A stretch of 64,000 nucleotides of DNA from Pseudomonas grimontii (lineage in GTDB: Bacteria > Pseudomonadota > Gammaproteobacteria > Pseudomonadales > Pseudomonadaceae), in NCBI RefSeq assembly GCF_007858185.1, contig NZ_VFES01000001.1:62001-126000 (forward strand). The letters run 5' to 3'. The notes beneath the pieces are model-generated. The model did no database searches. It was not told where the DNA came from and saw only the letters and a list, made by a program, of their open reading frames with translations. Of the stretch, positions 10,028 through 20,178 are shown piece after piece (position 1 is the first letter of the stretch; each line of letters starts with the position of its first letter). The translations under genes were made by a program, and so were the position numbers.

Positions 10028-10823
10028 GGCGACGATCCTTGGTGTACCCGACAGCTGTGCGAGAGGCGCCGTCGGCGGCCTGATGGGAAAAAATCGGTGT
10101 GCGCTTGAGCAACAGGCGCAGGGCCTGCCAATAAATGGCCAGGCAGGTCTTGGCGGTCATCCACGGAAAGCGCCACAGGTAACGGTGCAGGCTGGCGCGG
10201 TTGAGCGTTTCTTTGTGCAGGCTCAAGGTGGCGTCGAAGACTTTCACGTCGCCCTGCCAATCGGCCATGTGCACGCCGAGCTTGGCGGCGGGCGGGCTGA
10301 AGCTCATGCGGTATTCCAGGTCGCGCGGCAAAAACGGCGACACGTGAAACGCCTTGGCCACGGCGAAGTGCTGGTGCTCATCCGGGCCGAGGGCCTGGGC
10401 CGGCAGCACGTAGTGATAGCGCTCGCGCCATGGGGTGTTGGTCACTTCGCACAGGATCGCGGCCAGTTGCCCATCGGCCTCGAAGCAGTAGAAGAAACTC
10501 ACTGGGTTAAAAGCCAGGCCCCAACTGCGGGCCTGGGTCAGCAGGCAGATAACGCCCAGGGGTGTATGCCCCAGGGCCTTGCCGACTTCCTGGCGCACGG
10601 CATCGGTCAAGCTCATGCCGTGGCGCGTGAATTCACGCAGGTAGTCCTGCTGGCGAAAACCGAAGGGTGCCAGGCGACTCGCGCCGGCCAGGGGCGAGAG
10701 CCCGAGCACTTCGTCTTGTTCGCTGAGGTCCAGGTACAGCAGGCCGATGCGGTAGCGAAAGGCGTGGGCCTTGGGTGCAAACCGTCGATGGGCGATCCAG
10801 CCGCTGTACAGGGCGCTGTTCAC
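10014..10823 (-). CDS. DUF1365 protein
   Basis: A 269-residue cytosolic protein with the family landmarks HRRFAPKAHAFRYR at the N-terminus and NPVSFFYCFEADGQL near residue 110. Starting with GTG at 10823, it overlaps the upstream FAD gene stop in a GTGA junction, so translation is coupled. The function is unknown, but DUF1365 genes occur next to Cfa-type methyltransferases and FAD amine-oxidase-like proteins across proteobacteria, suggesting a step in modifying phospholipid acyl chains. Confidence 0.9.
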   Translation of the reverse strand: MNSALYSGWIAHRRFAPKAHAFRYRIGLLYLDLSEQDEVLGLSPLAGASRLAPFGFRQQDYLREFTRHGMSLTDAVRQEVGKALGHTPLGVICLLTQARSWGLAFNPVSFFYCFEADGQLAAILCEVTNTPWRERYHYVLPAQALGPDEHQHFAVAKAFHVSPFLPRDLEYRMSFSPPAAKLGVHMADWQGDVKVFDATLSLHKETLNRASLHRYLWRFPWMTAKTCLAIYWQALRLLLKRTPIFSHQAADGASRTAVGYTKDRRHEIP

Positions 10824-12067
10824 AGGCTTTCCCCAAAGGCTTCGGCCACGCGCAGGGCGCTGACGACACCATCTTCATGGAAACCGTTGGCCCAATAGGC
10901 ACCGCAATACCAGGTATGTCGGGTGCCGTTCAATTCTTCCCAGCGTGCTTGCGCGGCCACGGCGGCCAGGCTGTATTGCGGGTGGGCGTAGGTGTAGCGC
11001 GCGAGGATCTTCAGCGGGTTGATCATCGGCGTCTGGTTGAGGCTGACGCAGAAAGTGGTGGCACTGTCGATGCCTTGCAGGATGTTCATGTCATAGGTGA
11101 CAGCGGCCTGGGTCTGCGCGTCGCCGCTGAGCCGGTAGTTCCAACTGGCCCAGGCCAGTTCGCGGTCGGGCAGCAGGCGTGTGTCGGTGTGCAGCACCAC
11201 GTCGTTGTCGGCATAGGGCAGGGCGCCGAGGATCTCCTGCTCGGCCTGGCTCGGGTCGCCGAGCAAGGCGAGTGCCTGGTCGCTGTGGCAGGCGAACACC
11301 ACCTTGTCGAAAGCTTCGGTGCCGGCGGCGCTGTGAATGATCACGCCCTCTGCGTCGCGCTCGACCAGGTGCACGGGGCAGTCGAGGCGGATGTGCTCAC
11401 GAAAGCTGCGGGTCAGCGGTTCGATATAACGGCTGGAACCGCCCTCGATCACGCACCACTGCGGCCGGTTGTTCACCGAGAGCAAGCCGTGGTTCTTGAA
11501 GAAGCGCACAAAGAATTGCAGCGGAAAGTCCAGCATGTCCGCCAGGGACATCGACCAGATCGCCGCCCCCATCGGGACGATGTAATGCCGGATAAATCGC
11601 GGCCCGTAACCCCCGGCTTCGAGGTAGTCACCCAAGGTCATCTCGGCGCTGATGCGCTGCTCTTGCAGGTCCAGCGGTGCCTGGCGATTGAAGCGCAGGA
11701 TGTCACGCAGCATGCCCCAGAAGCCCGGCGACAGAATATTGCGGCGCTGGGCAAACAGGCTGTTGAGGTTGTTGCCGTTGTACTCGAAGCCGCTGCTCTG
11801 GTCGCACACCGAAAAGCTCATTTCGGTGGGTTTGAAGGTGACGCCGATCTGCCCCAGCAGGCGAATGAAGTTGGGGTAGGTCCAGTCGTTGAACACGATG
11901 AAGCCAGTGTCCACCGCATAGGGTTTGCCCTCGACGGTGACGTTGACCGTGTGGGTATGCCCGCCGATACGGTCGCCCGCCTCGAACAGCGTGATGTCGT
12001 GACGGCGGCTGAGCAGGTAGGCGCTGGTCAGCCCGGCGATGCCGCTGCCGATAATGGCGATCTTCAC
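10820..12067 (-). CDS. FAD-dependent amine-oxidase-like protein of the Cfa/DUF1365 cluster
   Basis: A 415-residue flavoprotein. The GTG at 12067 gives MKIAIIGSGIAGLTSAYLL with the dinucleotide-binding GSGIAG at residues 7-12, followed by FEAGDRIGGHTHT, the glycine-rich R-x-GG-x motif of the amine oxidase/desaturase superfamily. Longer ATG starts run back into the SDR gene and are rejected. The GTGA overlap with the SDR stop indicates coupled translation. Homologues are often annotated as FAD-dependent oxidoreductases adjacent to cfa; a fatty-acyl desaturation or oxidation is plausible but not shown by sequence. Confidence 0.88.
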   Translation of the reverse strand: MKIAIIGSGIAGLTSAYLLSRRHDITLFEAGDRIGGHTHTVNVTVEGKPYAVDTGFIVFNDWTYPNFIRLLGQIGVTFKPTEMSFSVCDQSSGFEYNGNNLNSLFAQRRNILSPGFWGMLRDILRFNRQAPLDLQEQRISAEMTLGDYLEAGGYGPRFIRHYIVPMGAAIWSMSLADMLDFPLQFFVRFFKNHGLLSVNNRPQWCVIEGGSSRYIEPLTRSFREHIRLDCPVHLVERDAEGVIIHSAAGTEAFDKVVFACHSDQALALLGDPSQAEQEILGALPYADNDVVLHTDTRLLPDRELAWASWNYRLSGDAQTQAAVTYDMNILQGIDSATTFCVSLNQTPMINPLKILARYTYAHPQYSLAAVAAQARWEELNGTRHTWYCGAYWANGFHEDGVVSALRVAEAFGESL

Positions 12068-12846
12068 AGGTCGTCCTTCTTCGGTGGCGGGCTGCGCAAC
12101 ATGCGTTTGCCGATGATCAATTGCGCGCGGCTCGGCAGTTTCGACAGCGGCCACAGCGTGGCGATAAACACCGCCGGGAAGGCGATCTCCAGCGGGCGTT
12201 TTTCCAGCTTGGCGAAGATATGCCGCGCGGCCTTGTCGGCCGGCCAGCTCAGGGGCATCGGGAAGTCATTGCGTTCGGTGAGCGGGGTGTCGACGAAGCC
12301 CGGGCTGATCACCGTGACATCGATGTTCTCGGGCGACAGGCTGATGCGCAGGGATTCGAACAGGTAGCGCAGCCCGGCCTTGGACGCGCCATACGCTTCG
12401 GCCCGTGGCATCGGCAGGTAGGTCACGGCGCTGGCGACGCCCACCAGGTGTGGCGTGCGCCCGGCGCGCAACAACGGCAGCGCCGCTTCAATGCAGTAAC
12501 TGCTGGCCAGCAGATTGGTGCGCACCACGTGTTCGATAATCGAGGAATCGAATTGCTTGGCGTCGACATATTCACAGGTGCCGGCGTTGAGGATGACGGT
12601 GTCGACCGAACCCCAGGCCGCGCCGATGTGTTCACCGATCTCGCGCACTGTCTGGCTATTGGTCAGGTCGCCGGCCACCACCAGCACCTGGCCGGGGTAC
12701 CGTTGGGCGAGCGCTTCCAGCGGGCCTTTGCTGCGCGAACTGAGGGCCACGTGGGCACCGCTGTTGAGCAACTCCACGGCCAATGCGGCACCGATGCCAC
12801 TGCTGGCACCGGTCAGCCAATAACGACGGGGCGGCAGTGCGTTCAT
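12064..12846 (-). CDS. Short-chain dehydrogenase/reductase
   Basis: Classical SDR of 260 residues. It has TGASSGIG (residues 12-19), NAG (88-90) and the catalytic YGASK (Tyr152, Lys156), with a serine at 139. The ATG at 12846 has AGGAGAG just upstream and overlaps the stop of the NTF2-like gene (ATGA); an upstream in-frame start lies within that gene. The substrate is unknown. The position between photolyase and lipid-modifying genes links it to the same stress response. Confidence 0.9.
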   Translation of the reverse strand: MNALPPRRYWLTGASSGIGAALAVELLNSGAHVALSSRSKGPLEALAQRYPGQVLVVAGDLTNSQTVREIGEHIGAAWGSVDTVILNAGTCEYVDAKQFDSSIIEHVVRTNLLASSYCIEAALPLLRAGRTPHLVGVASAVTYLPMPRAEAYGASKAGLRYLFESLRISLSPENIDVTVISPGFVDTPLTERNDFPMPLSWPADKAARHIFAKLEKRPLEIAFPAVFIATLWPLSKLPSRAQLIIGKRMLRSPPPKKDDL

Positions 12847-13265
12847 CCCACTCTCCTTTTCAACCAACTGACGACCCCACCCAGCACGGGAAGGTGTTCG
12901 TACAACAGGGCGCCGGCATCGAAGTAATCGCGGTGGCGGTACACCTTGTCATGCCACATCAAATGCGAGCAGCCCTCCACGCGGATAACCTTGCCTTTGC
13001 CCAGGCGCGGGTGGCAGAAACTCATTTTCCAGCGCAGGTAACCTTCGCCCTCGGCCACCTGGTCGAAACCGTGGAAGTCGAAGCGCAGCTGGCTGACGTT
13101 GCTGTACAGCTCGGCGAAATACGTGTGCAGCGCAGTCAGGCCATGGATTTCATGCAGTGGGTCGGTGAACGCGATGTCCTTGCTGTAGAGGCTGTCGAGC
13201 AGCTGCAGGTTGTGCTTGTCCAGCGAGGCAAAGGTCTGGGCAAAGCGGCGCAGGAAGTCACTCAT
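12843..13265 (-). CDS. NTF2-like / SnoaL-like protein
   Basis: A 140-residue protein with the small cone-shaped NTF2 fold signature: N-terminal helices (FLRRFAQTFASLDKHNLQLLDSLYSKDIAFTDP broken into typical helix-turn), HEIHGLTALHTYF, and a beta-rich second half (GYLRWKMSF, GCSHLMWHDGKV-like). Such proteins are ligand-binding isomerases or pocket proteins without a fixed activity. It overlaps phrB by 8 bases and the SDR gene by 4 bases, so it is embedded in the operon. Confidence 0.82.
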   Translation of the reverse strand: MSDFLRRFAQTFASLDKHNLQLLDSLYSKDIAFTDPLHEIHGLTALHTYFAELYSNVSQLRFDFHGFDQVAEGEGYLRWKMSFCHPRLGKGKVIRVEGCSHLMWHDKVYRHRDYFDAGALLYEHLPVLGGVVSWLKRRVG

Positions 13266-14700
13266 GTTCGGCGACCTCCTGGCGTGAAGGCAGGTTGCGA
13301 AAGGCCGCCAGGGCGCGTTCGCGGGATTTTTTCAGGTCGACAATCGAGCGCGGGTAATCCGCCACGCCAAACAAACCGCCAAGCGCTTGCGGGTTGTGCA
13401 CTTCCTTCTTGTTCAGCGTGGCCAGTTCCGGCAGCCAGTGCTTGATAAATACGCCTTCGCTGTCGAATTTTTCCGACTGGCTCAGCGGGCTGAAAATCCG
13501 GAAATACGGCGCCGAATCGGTGCCGGTGGATGAACTCCATTGCCAGCCGCCGTTGTTGGCCGCGAGGTCGCCGTCGATCAGGTGACGCATGAAGAAGCGC
13601 TCGCCTTCGCGCCAGTCAATCAACAGGTTCTTGGTCAGGAACATCGCCACCACCATGCGCAGGCGGTTATGCATCCAGCCGGTTTCCAGCAGTTGGCGCA
13701 TCGCGGCATCAATGATCGGCAGGCCGGTTCGGGCTTGCTGCCAGGCGGCGAGATCCCTGGGCGCATCACGCCAGGCCAGGGCTTCGGTCTCGGGACGGAA
13801 AGCGCGGTGACGGGAGACCCGTGGGTAGCCGACCAGAATGTGTTTGTAGAACTCACGCCACAGCAGTTCGTTGATCCACGTGATAGCGCCGATGTCGCCG
13901 CTTTCGAACTCGCCCTGGTTGGTTTGCAGTGCGGCGTGCAGGCATTGGCGCGGCGAAACCACGCCGGCGGCCAGGTAGGCGGAGAGCTGGCTGGTGCCGG
14001 GCTTGGCCGGAAAGTCGCGTTCGTCTTTGTAGTAGCTGATCTGCTGGTCGGCGAAGGCATCAAGGCGGCGGCGGGCTTCGTCTTCGCCGGCGGGCCAGAG
14101 GGCGCGCAGGGTCTCGCTGGGTGGTTCGAAGCCTTCGACCTGTTCGGGAATCGGATCGCGCTTGAGCGTGAACGGGGCTTGGGCCTTGGGCGTTGCGACC
14201 AGGCGCGGCAAGGCGCTGTGCAGGCGCGCGTAGCAGACCTTGCGGAACTGGCTGAACACCTGGAAGTAGGTACCGGTCTTGGTCAGCACGCTGCCCGGTT
14301 GGAAAAACAGTTGGTCCAGGTAGCGGTGGAACGTCACGCCGTCGGCTTCCAATACCTGGGCGACGGCGGTATCGCGACGGCTTTCGTTGATGCCGTATTC
14401 CTCGTTGACGTGCACCGACTCCATGGACAGTTCCCGGCACAATTGGCTCAACACGGCGGGGGCTTGGTCCCAGGTGGCGGCGTGGCGGATCAGCAAGGGA
14501 ATGTTCAGTGCGCCCAGGGCCTGACTCAAGTGCTGCAGGTTGCGCAGCCAGAAATCCACTTTGCACGGCGCATCGTCGTGGGCCAGCCATTGCTCCGGCG
14601 TGATCAGGTACACGGCCGCCACCGGGCCGCGCTGGCAGGCGGCGGCCAGGGCGGTGTTGTCGTGAAGGCGCAAGTCGGTGCGCAGCCAGATCAAGTGCAT
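13258..14700 (-). CDS. phrB: Deoxyribodipyrimidine photolyase
   Basis: A 480-residue class I CPD photolyase that uses light absorbed by an antenna and reduced FAD to split cyclobutane pyrimidine dimers. The N-terminus HLIWLRTDLRLHDNTAL is the antenna-domain start. The C-terminal FAD domain has GLPIIDAAMRQLLETGWMHN, RMVVAMFLTKNL and NNGGWQWSSSTGTDSAPYFR with the electron-transfer tryptophans. Its ATG directly abuts the stop of the MerR regulator gene, and the first downstream genes overlap it, so it is in the light-response operon. Confidence 0.97.
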   Translation of the reverse strand: MHLIWLRTDLRLHDNTALAAACQRGPVAAVYLITPEQWLAHDDAPCKVDFWLRNLQHLSQALGALNIPLLIRHAATWDQAPAVLSQLCRELSMESVHVNEEYGINESRRDTAVAQVLEADGVTFHRYLDQLFFQPGSVLTKTGTYFQVFSQFRKVCYARLHSALPRLVATPKAQAPFTLKRDPIPEQVEGFEPPSETLRALWPAGEDEARRRLDAFADQQISYYKDERDFPAKPGTSQLSAYLAAGVVSPRQCLHAALQTNQGEFESGDIGAITWINELLWREFYKHILVGYPRVSRHRAFRPETEALAWRDAPRDLAAWQQARTGLPIIDAAMRQLLETGWMHNRLRMVVAMFLTKNLLIDWREGERFFMRHLIDGDLAANNGGWQWSSSTGTDSAPYFRIFSPLSQSEKFDSEGVFIKHWLPELATLNKKEVHNPQALGGLFGVADYPRSIVDLKKSRERALAAFRNLPSRQEVAEHE

Positions 14701-15642
14701 TTAAATAAGTCCACGTTGGATCAGTAGCTGGTGGGCCGACAACGGGTCTTCGGCCACGAACAATTGCGCAATGTCTTGGGTTAATACGGCCAGCTCGGCC
14801 TGGTGGATGCATACCGTCGGTCCGACGATCAGTTTTGCGCAACCGACCCCGCCCAGCAGCTTGGTAAGTGCCGGCAATTGCAGGGCCTTGCTCGAGTACA
14901 GGAGCACGGCGCGCGGTTGCAGGTGTTCCGCCGCCAGGGCCAACTCGCCGGCGGGCAGCGGCCAGTCGAAGACTTCCACCGGGCAATCGGCACTGCTGGC
15001 CAGCCAGGCGCTGAGCCACAGGTGCGGCTCCAGGGGCAGGTCGGAGTGGTTGACCAGCAACAACGGCGCGCCGTGCAACTGACGATTATTGTGGTAGATA
15101 CGTGCACCGAACTTGCTGCGCAGCCAGGACAGGAAAAACACCCGCTCCATCTGTGCGCCAAACTGGCCTTGCCAGCGTTGCTCCAACTCCTGCAGCAACG
15201 GCAGCAGCAGCTGCTCACACAGGGTGCGCGGCGGGTACAGCGCCATGGCCTGGTTGAATACATCGTCCACCCGGCGTTCGGCCAGCTCGCTGACGGCCTG
15301 TACCAGGTTCTGGCGCAAGGCTTGCCACTCGTTCTCTACCGAGTCGGGAAGGGCTTGGGCAGAATCGAGCAGGCCTTTGACCTGGCTGACCGGTACGCCG
15401 CGATTGAGCCAGGTGAGGATGGTGTGGATACGTTGTACATGCTCGGCGCTGAACAGCCGATGACCCTTGGGCGTGCGCTGGGGCACGATCAGGCCATAAC
15501 GGCGTTCCCAGGCGCGCAGGGTCACGGCGTTGACGCCGGTCTGGCGCGCCACTTCACGAATCGGCAGCCAGCCGTCTTCGAGGGCTTGGGCGATGTCTGC
15601 GCCGGATTCGTCTTGCAAGACAGCGGTCATGACGCTTTTCAT
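14701..15642 (-). CDS. MerR-family regulator of the LitR/CarH (PplR-like) group
   Basis: A 313-residue regulator. Residues about 25-90 form a MerR winged helix (WLPIREVARQTGVNAVTLRAWERRYGL, then HRLFSAEHVQRI). A helical segment and a Rossmann-like domain that resembles a cobalamin-binding module follow (LLVNHSDLPLEPH, VEVFDWPLPAGEL). I do not see the usual DxHxxG cobalamin signature, although an E-x-H survives, so it may not bind adenosyl-B12. It lies directly upstream of phrB, like the LitR homologues that control light-induced genes. From memory, P. putida PplR1 is such a B12-independent LitR acting with a short LOV protein; no LOV gene is in this window. Confidence 0.85.
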   Translation of the reverse strand: MKSVMTAVLQDESGADIAQALEDGWLPIREVARQTGVNAVTLRAWERRYGLIVPQRTPKGHRLFSAEHVQRIHTILTWLNRGVPVSQVKGLLDSAQALPDSVENEWQALRQNLVQAVSELAERRVDDVFNQAMALYPPRTLCEQLLLPLLQELEQRWQGQFGAQMERVFFLSWLRSKFGARIYHNNRQLHGAPLLLVNHSDLPLEPHLWLSAWLASSADCPVEVFDWPLPAGELALAAEHLQPRAVLLYSSKALQLPALTKLLGGVGCAKLIVGPTVCIHQAELAVLTQDIAQLFVAEDPLSAHQLLIQRGLI

Positions 15643-15645
15643 GGT

Positions 15646-16611
15646 TTAGATCGCATTACGCAGGCTGAGATTTTCCGGGTGCGGCTGCAAGTAGGCCTGC
15701 TGCGCGATGTAGCGATCCGGGTGTTGGCGAAAGTGATGCTTGAGCAGGGTCAACGGCACTACCAGCGGCACGATGCCCTGCTGGTACTGGCCGATGACCG
15801 TCTGCATTTCCTGTTTGTCATCGGCGCTGATGGCCTGCTTGAGATAGCCACTGATGTGTTGCAGCACGTTGGTGTGGGTGCCGCGGGTGGCGCACTTTTT
15901 CAGGCCGGTCATCAGGTCGCTGAAATAGCAGGCGGCCAACTCGTCGAGATTGACGTCCTTGGCCATGCTGCCGAGGCGGTGGCCCAGGCTCTTGTAATGC
16001 ATCAGGCTGTGGGCCATCAGCAAATACTTGTAGCGCGAGTGAAAAGCCAGCAAGCGGTGGCGGGTCAGGCCCTCGGCCAACAGTTGTTGCCAACTGGCGT
16101 AGACGAAGACGCGGGTCAGGAAGTTTTCCCGCAGTACCGGGTCATTCAGGCGGCCATCTTCTTCAACCGGCAGGTTCGGGTGACGCGCGCAGAACGCCTG
16201 GGCGTAGATGCCACGCCCGCCGCCATCCACCGGCGCTCCGTTTTCACGGTAGACCTTGACGCGTTCCAGGCCACAGGACGGCGACTTCTGCATGAAGATG
16301 TAGCCGCACAGGTCGGTGTGCTCGGCGGCCATTTTGCGACCGTATGCATCCAGTGGCGCGGTGACATTCAGCTCGCGGTGCACGGTGCCAACGGCCTGGG
16401 GCTGTTCGGCGTCGCCCACCAGGCGAATGGTTTCACGGGGAATACCCAGGCCGATCGCCACTTCCGGGCACAGCGGCACGAAGTCGAAATACTCGGCGAG
16501 TACCTCGCTGCATAGCTGGGATTGCTTGTGACCGCCATTGAAGCGCACGTTCTCGCCCAGCAGGCAGGCGCTGATGCCAATCTTCGGCTTGATGGGCGGT
16601 GTGGTGGGCAT
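15646..16611 (-). CDS. DUF523 and DUF1722 protein (YbgA-like)
   Basis: A 321-residue two-domain protein. The N-terminal DUF523 domain (KIGISACLLGENVRFNGGHK, then FMQKSPSCGLERVKVY) has conserved cysteines; the C-terminal DUF1722/YbgA domain begins near residue 200 (FHSRYKYLLMAHS). It is the first gene of the operon. The ATG at 16611 is preferred over a TTG 6 bases upstream, with AGAGG 9 bases before it. In Gram-negative bacteria YbgA-type proteins sit next to photolyase genes, but the biochemical role is unknown. Two TGTACA-N12-TGTAYA sites lie 23-96 bases upstream. Confidence 0.9.
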   Translation of the reverse strand: MPTTPPIKPKIGISACLLGENVRFNGGHKQSQLCSEVLAEYFDFVPLCPEVAIGLGIPRETIRLVGDAEQPQAVGTVHRELNVTAPLDAYGRKMAAEHTDLCGYIFMQKSPSCGLERVKVYRENGAPVDGGGRGIYAQAFCARHPNLPVEEDGRLNDPVLRENFLTRVFVYASWQQLLAEGLTRHRLLAFHSRYKYLLMAHSLMHYKSLGHRLGSMAKDVNLDELAACYFSDLMTGLKKCATRGTHTNVLQHISGYLKQAISADDKQEMQTVIGQYQQGIVPLVVPLTLLKHHFRQHPDRYIAQQAYLQPHPENLSLRNAI

Positions 16612-16633
16612 GGCCAAACCTCTGCAAGATTCC

Positions 16634-16657
16634 TGTACAAGATTTAAAATCTGTACA
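16634..16657. promoter_or_regulatory. LitR/PplR-type operator, site 1
   Basis: TGTACA at 16634-16639 and TGTACA at 16652-16657 are separated by exactly 12 bases, 23 bases before the ATG of the DUF523/DUF1722 gene. This fits the T(G/A)TACA-N12-TGTA(C/T)A motif that I recall for P. putida PplR1 targets. The location over the likely promoter of the phrB operon suits a MerR-family repressor. Confidence 0.72.
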
Positions 16658-16683
16658 ACTAAGTCTCATCATAGGTTTGATGC

Positions 16684-16707
16684 TGTACAAGTCAAATGTT
16701 TTGTATA
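16684..16707. promoter_or_regulatory. LitR/PplR-type operator, site 2
   Basis: TGTACA at 16684-16689, 12 bases, then TGTATA at 16702-16707: a second full match, 26 bases beyond site 1 and just downstream of the stop of the Trp-rich gene. Two sites in tandem upstream of the DUF523-MerR-phrB operon suggest cooperative binding and autoregulation of the regulator gene. Confidence 0.68.
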
Positions 16708-16723
16708 GGTATTTGCGAGGAGG

Positions 16724-17952
<1,229 letters not shown>

Positions 17953-17971
17953 CTACGCCGACACCAATAGC

Positions 17972-17995
17972 TGTACAATATTGTTTTTTGGTATA
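17972..17995. promoter_or_regulatory. LitR/PplR-type operator, site 3 (one mismatch)
   Basis: TGTACA at 17972-17977, 12 bases, then GGTATA at 17990-17995, which differs from TGTATA at one position. It lies 50 bases upstream of the renalase-like gene and about 140 bases upstream of the divergent TIGR01777 gene; the closer distance favours control of the minus-strand pair. Confidence 0.58.
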
Positions 17996-18134
17996 AGTTT
18001 TGGCGTACCTGATCGCTTGGCGTGGCCTATGGTTAACCATGAGGCTTAAACAAAAGTCACGCCCGATTACAAATTGATCCCTGCTTATAAAATAGACTAG
18101 TGATCGGCGGCGAACGTTACATGAGGAGCGTCCC

Positions 18135-19034
18135 ATGCATATTTTGCTGACCGGCGGTACCGGACTGATCGGTCGCCAACTCTGCCAACACTGGATTGCC
18201 GAGGGGCATCGCCTGACGGTGTGGAGTCGCCATCCTGAAGACGTCGCCCGGTTGTGCGGTGCCACGGTGCAGGGTGTTGGCCGTCTGGAGGACGTGACCG
18301 ACGCGGTGGACGCGGTGGTCAACCTGGCTGGCGCGCCGATCGCTGACCGTCCCTGGACCCACAAACGCAAGGCGTTGTTGTGGAGCAGCCGCATCGGCTT
18401 GACCGAAACCCTGTTGGCCTGGCTCGACGGCCTGGCGCAAAAACCGGCGGTGCTGGTTTCCGGTTCGGCGGTGGGTTGGTACGGCGACGGTGGCGAGCGC
18501 GAACTGACCGAGGCCAGCGGCCCGGTACAGGACGATTTCCCCAGCCAACTCTGCATCGCCTGGGAAGAAACCGCCCAGCGCGCCGAAGCGATGGGCATTC
18601 GCGTGGTGCTGGTGCGTACGGGGTTGGTGCTGGCGGCCGAGGGCGGCTTTTTGTCGCGCCTGTTGCTGCCGTTCAAACTCGGGCTGGGCGGGCCTATCGG
18701 CAAGGGGCGGCAGTGGATGCCGTGGGTGCATATCAAGGATCAAATCGCCCTGATTGATTTTCTTCTGCACAAGGATGACGCCAGCGGTCCTTATAATGCC
18801 TGCGCGCCGCACCCGGTGCGTAACCGCGAGTTCGCCAAGACATTGGGCCAGATGCTGCACCGCCCGGCGTTCATGCCGATGCCGGCCTTTGCATTGAAGG
18901 TGGGTTTGGGCGAGTTATCGGGGCTGTTGCTGGGCGGGCAGAAGGCGATCCCCGAACGCTTGATGGCCGCCGGTTTCATTTTCCAGTTCACTGAGTTGCA
19001 TGCGGCTTTGGATGACTTGTCCAGCCGCCTCTAA
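18135..19034 (+). CDS. TIGR01777-family NAD-dependent epimerase (YfcH-like)
   Basis: A 299-residue extended-SDR protein with ILLTGGTGLIGRQL at the N-terminus, NLAGAPIADRPW, VSGSAVGWYGDGG and a C-terminal DUF1731 domain (MPAFALKVGLGELSGLLLGGQK). The family is annotated as a sugar epimerase-like oxidoreductase, with an unknown substrate. The gene starts with ATG after GAGGAG and is followed 15 bases later by hemH, so co-transcription is likely. It diverges from the renalase-like gene. Confidence 0.9.
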   Translation: MHILLTGGTGLIGRQLCQHWIAEGHRLTVWSRHPEDVARLCGATVQGVGRLEDVTDAVDAVVNLAGAPIADRPWTHKRKALLWSSRIGLTETLLAWLDGLAQKPAVLVSGSAVGWYGDGGERELTEASGPVQDDFPSQLCIAWEETAQRAEAMGIRVVLVRTGLVLAAEGGFLSRLLLPFKLGLGGPIGKGRQWMPWVHIKDQIALIDFLLHKDDASGPYNACAPHPVRNREFAKTLGQMLHRPAFMPMPAFALKVGLGELSGLLLGGQKAIPERLMAAGFIFQFTELHAALDDLSSRL

Positions 19035-19049
19035 GAGATAGGAAGTTGC

Positions 19050-20075
19050 ATGACGGATCACGCGTTGTTACTGGTCAACTTGGGTTCACCGGCCTCCACT
19101 TCGGTGGCCGATGTGCGCAGCTACCTCAATCAGTTCCTGATGGACCCTTATGTAATCGACCTGCCGTGGCCGGTGCGGCGCTTGCTGGTGTCGTTGATCC
19201 TGATCAAGCGCCCTGAGCAATCTGCGCATGCCTACGCCTCTATATGGTGGGACGAGGGTTCGCCGCTGGTGGTGCTCAGTCGTCGCCTGCAACAGCAGAT
19301 GGCCGCGCAGTGGACCCAGGGGCCCGTGGAGTTGGCGATGCGTTATGGCGAGCCTTCCCTGGAAACGACGCTCACGCGGTTGGCCGCCCAAGGTATTCAG
19401 AAAGTGACTCTGGCGCCCCTGTACCCGCAGTTTGCCGACAGCACCGTGACCACGGTGATTGAAGAAGCCAAGCGGGTAGTGCGCGAGAAAAAGCTCAACG
19501 TACAGTTCTCGATCCTGCAGCCGTTCTACGACCAGGCGGAATACCTCGACGCGTTGGCAGCCAGCGCCCGACCTTATATAGATGCGCATTACGATCACTT
19601 GCTGCTGAGTTTCCACGGCTTGCCCGAGCGCCATCTGAAAAAGCTCGACCCTACGGGCGCGCATTGTTTCAAGGATGCGGACTGTTGCAAGAACGCCTCG
19701 CCTGAGGTGCTCGCTACCTGCTACCGCGCGCAATGCTTCAGCGTCGCCCGGGATTTCGCCGCGCGCCTGGGCTTGCCCGACGACAAATGGTCAGTGGCGT
19801 TCCAATCGCGCCTGGGCCGCGCGAAGTGGATCGAACCCTACACCGAGGCACGCCTGGACGCGCTGGCCCGGCAAGGGGTGAAAAAGCTGCTGGTGATGTG
19901 CCCGGCGTTTGTTGCCGATTGCATCGAGACCCTGGAAGAGATCGGTGATCGTGGTCGGGAGCAATTCCGCGAGGCGGGCGGTGAGGAGCTGGTGCTGGTG
20001 CCGTGTTTGAATGACGATCCACAGTGGGCAGCGGCGCTCAATGCTCTCTGCGAAAGAGCACCGCTGTCACTGTAG
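19050..20075 (+). CDS. hemH: Ferrochelatase
   Basis: Inserts ferrous iron in protoporphyrin IX, the last step of haem synthesis. The 341-residue protein opens with [12 protein letters not shown], has the conserved metal-site histidine in [12 protein letters not shown] (about residue 191), a cluster of cysteines in [13 protein letters not shown], and [12 protein letters not shown] near the C-terminus. Length and motifs are normal. In Pseudomonas it usually follows this TIGR01777 gene and phrB, so the haem gene may share in light or oxidative-stress control. Confidence 0.96.
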   Translation: MTDHALLLVNLGSPASTSVADVRSYLNQFLMDPYVIDLPWPVRRLLVSLILIKRPEQSAHAYASIWWDEGSPLVVLSRRLQQQMAAQWTQGPVELAMRYGEPSLETTLTRLAAQGIQKVTLAPLYPQFADSTVTTVIEEAKRVVREKKLNVQFSILQPFYDQAEYLDALAASARPYIDAHYDHLLLSFHGLPERHLKKLDPTGAHCFKDADCCKNASPEVLATCYRAQCFSVARDFAARLGLPDDKWSVAFQSRLGRAKWIEPYTEARLDALARQGVKKLLVMCPAFVADCIETLEEIGDRGREQFREAGGEELVLVPCLNDDPQWAAALNALCERAPLSL

Positions 20076-20175
20076 GAGCGAGGGGGACGCCTAGTTCTTG
20101 CTCGCGAAGGTCGTTAACGATAACGCAGTGCATCTGGGGTAACGCGGCGCTCTCAGGTGCTTCGCGAGCAAGGGG
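20071..20175. repeat. Degenerate REP doublet
   Basis: A tgtaggagcgag...cttgctcgcgaag arm at 20071-20108 and an inverted ttcgcgagcaaggggg arm near 20161-20175 flank a short centre. It lies between the converging hemH and TonB receptor genes and may end both transcripts. Confidence 0.6.
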
Positions 20176-20178
20176 GGA

